A stretch of DNA of 64,000 bases from Opitutia bacterium (lineage in GTDB: Bacteria; Verrucomicrobiota; Verrucomicrobiia; Opitutales; Coraliomargaritaceae): the NCBI GenBank assembly GCA_029252625.1, contig JAQXBA010000131.1:18776-82775 (forward strand). The letters run 5' to 3'. The notes beneath the pieces are model-generated. The model did no database searches, was not told where the DNA came from, and saw only the letters and a list, made by a program, of their open reading frames with translations. Made by a program: the position numbers and the translations under genes. Below, piece by piece: positions 62,302 through 64,000 of this stretch (its first letter is position 1; every line of letters begins with the position of its first letter).

Positions 62302-63909
62302 TTAGTAGACCTGAGTTGCTTCTTCTTCAGGCACTGGAGACTTGAGCATATCAGAGCTCATTTGTGCGCGGAATCGGGCATCACCGACAGATACGGCCTT
62401 GGCGACTACGCGGAACTGGATAATTTCCTTCGCATTCAATATCGCGTATGGAGCGAAGTTCACGTTGTTTTCAGAAATAGTGCCGATGCTGTCGCCGGCA
62501 GCAGAGACCACAGACAGTTCACTTGGAAGCTGAATCTGCAGTCCGACGTTTGTATCAGCAGCTGTACCTTGATTCGTGATTTGGATCACATATGTGGTTT
62601 CCTCACCAACAAGCAGTGGATCTTCAGTATCGATCACTTCGATTAGAAGCGCAGGGTAACCGCGCCATTCTGTGCAAGCGTCATCTGCACCACGCAAGCC
62701 ATAAGCCGCAGATGCGGCACTGACTTGGTTGCAGTATGTGCCTTCCTCAAGACCCAGAACCGTAACGTCGAAGCTCTTAGACTCACCCGCATCGAGACTA
62801 GTGCTCCAAGTCGCAGTGTTGCCATTGATTTGAGCTGCTGGAGCTGCAAGCAGCTTGTTTTGAGCAGGAACTGTATCTTTAACCACGACATCATTGAGTA
62901 GCACATCACCTGTGTTTCGCAAGACGATCTGATAGGAAGCCTGCTTACCAACGAACTGCATAGCGGTGCCGGCCTTGGTCACTTCAAGACCCGCTTCAAC
63001 AACTTTGACGCATGCGTCGTCTTGAACGGAACCGGCATTTGAAGAACTCGCGACTGCGAGATTACAGTGCTCACCAGTTGCAGCAGCCGTGGTGTTGACG
63101 ATGATATCGCGGCTTTCACCCGGAGCGAGGGTGCCAAGCTCTGCGACGAGTTGGCTGTTGCCGCTTTCATGCACAACGCCAGCAGGCAATGTGTCTGTAA
63201 CCACAACATCGTAGGCACAGAAGTTCCCGCTATTTGTCACTGTGATGTCCCATGGCACACCAGTGTTGACTAAGACTTGCTGGTATGGAGTCGTTTTGAC
63301 GATCGCAAGCTCAGGGACACCAACAGCTGTGATTGTGCACGCATCTTGATAGCTTGTGATCGTTGCACAGCTGCTAAGTTCCATCACCGATGTGGCTTTA
63401 ACTACCAATTCAATCGGCGTCTGAGTGCCGTTCGCTAGATTGTAAAGTGTCCAAGTCACGTTGCTTCCAGAAACTTCTGCTTCGGGATTACTTGAGATAT
63501 AAACAGTACCGGCAGGGATTTGCTCCTGAACGACGACCCGCTTGAGGTCGTGCTTTGCAGTCACGATGTAGCTGTAAGCATATGGCTCATTGAGTGCAAC
63601 TGTCGCAGGCGCAGACTTATTAAGGCTGACAGTATACTGATCGATCGAATCAGCGACCAAGCCTGGCGCGCAATCGTCGACTGGCGCAGGTGCAGCCGGT
63701 GCAGTTGGTGCAGGCTGATGCACGCGATAATCGTGAATGTGACGATTGATCGAAGGATGCTTAAGATTGAAAACCGTGGTTTCGGGAGAATCCGATACCG
63801 TGAAATTTTTGCCAATATCTGGTTCGAACTGAGCAGACAAGTCTGCGGCGGAGATGGCAATCATTACTGCAAGTGCAGATGCTCCAATGAGCTTTTTAAT
63901 TATATTCAT
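62302..63909 (-). CDS. Secreted DUF11-repeat protein, OmcB-like
   Basis: 535 residues. Signal peptide MNIIKKLIGASALAVMIAIS then AADLSAQ. A proline/alanine-rich stretch (APTAPAAPAPVDDC, ~67-80) is followed by four DUF11-type beta domains (~85-195, 200-305, 305-410, 420-520), each with a pattern like YDVVVTDTLPAGVVHESGN. Eight cysteines lie outside the signal peptide, mostly one or two per domain. The overall layout and the end (MSSDMLKSPVPEEEATQVY) recall the 60-kDa cysteine-rich envelope protein OmcB of Chlamydiae, which belong to the same superphylum; that comparison is from memory. Probably an outer-membrane-associated structural protein. Single gene with a strong terminator. Confidence 0.8.
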   Translation of the reverse strand: MNIIKKLIGASALAVMIAISAADLSAQFEPDIGKNFTVSDSPETTVFNLKHPSINRHIHDYRVHQPAPTAPAAPAPVDDCAPGLVADSIDQYTVSLNKSAPATVALNEPYAYSYIVTAKHDLKRVVVQEQIPAGTVYISSNPEAEVSGSNVTWTLYNLANGTQTPIELVVKATSVMELSSCATITSYQDACTITAVGVPELAIVKTTPYQQVLVNTGVPWDITVTNSGNFCAYDVVVTDTLPAGVVHESGNSQLVAELGTLAPGESRDIIVNTTAAATGEHCNLAVASSSNAGSVQDDACVKVVEAGLEVTKAGTAMQFVGKQASYQIVLRNTGDVLLNDVVVKDTVPAQNKLLAAPAAQINGNTATWSTSLDAGESKSFDVTVLGLEEGTYCNQVSAASAAYGLRGADDACTEWRGYPALLIEVIDTEDPLLVGEETTYVIQITNQGTAADTNVGLQIQLPSELSVVSAAGDSIGTISENNVNFAPYAILNAKEIIQFRVVAKAVSVGDARFRAQMSSDMLKSPVPEEEATQVY

Positions 63910-64000
63910 ATGATGATGGTAGGTTGTAGTTGGATTTTAGCTTGTTGATATGAACCCTATTGTTCACTCATCCGCATTTTGAAGATGAGCTTAAAAACGT

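Overview
The window looks like a chromosome segment of a marine-type member of the Verrucomicrobiota, probably class Opitutae (Coraliomargarita/Puniceicoccus-like). This is inferred from a PEP-CTERM protein, secreted esterases ending in a DSDGLPNLLEYALG-type module, several ExbB/ExbD/TonB-like sets, a protein resembling the chlamydial cysteine-rich protein OmcB, and starts that mostly lack a clear Shine-Dalgarno. No rRNA, CRISPR array, prophage or insertion sequence was seen.

Bases 1-17000 form a polysaccharide-degradation island: a truncated secreted protein, a PEP-CTERM protein, two GH2 glycosidases in an operon, a 1237-residue multidomain esterase and a double-domain esterase. Beside them lies a NarL-type two-component system whose sensor has a discoidin-like extracytoplasmic region. 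The most striking signal is a near-invariant 20-bp element, TACGTATTTACGTATATTGC, present four times. In every copy its last four bases form the start of a -35 box, followed after exactly 17 bp by a -10-like hexamer. Three copies drive the PEP-CTERM gene, the GH2 operon and the big esterase. The fourth drives no protein gene: it reads straight into a duplicate of the esterase terminator, predicting a ~75-nt two-hairpin RNA. I propose that the neighbouring response regulator binds this element and that the fourth copy makes a co-regulated small RNA or is the scar of a deleted gene.

Bases 17400-38500 are mostly housekeeping: tRNA-Gly, cold-shock protein, uvrB, a DCC thiol-disulfide protein, a Na+/H+ antiporter, rlmH, an EEP-family phosphatase, cardiolipin synthase, an oligopeptide ABC importer without ATPase genes, a PglF/PglE-like pair for amino-sugar synthesis, recN and an ABC-F ATPase.

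Bases 38600-46100 hold a six-gene unit: two secreted TPR proteins, ExbB, two ExbD and a TonB-like protein whose C-terminal half is a von Willebrand A-like domain instead of a TonB domain. It looks like a proton-motive-force-driven envelope machine of unknown function and is the second candidate for an undescribed system.

Bases 46400-64000 hold a sodium/solute symporter with an unusual insertion, a SWIM-SNF2 helicase, a DoxX/MarR pair sharing a palindromic operator, a conventional ExbB-ExbD-TonB operon, a PfkB kinase with thymidylate kinase, an RRM protein, an MsbA-like exporter, HPr, a TPR lipoprotein-like secreted protein, tRNA-Arg, an orphan ExbD pair and the OmcB-like protein.
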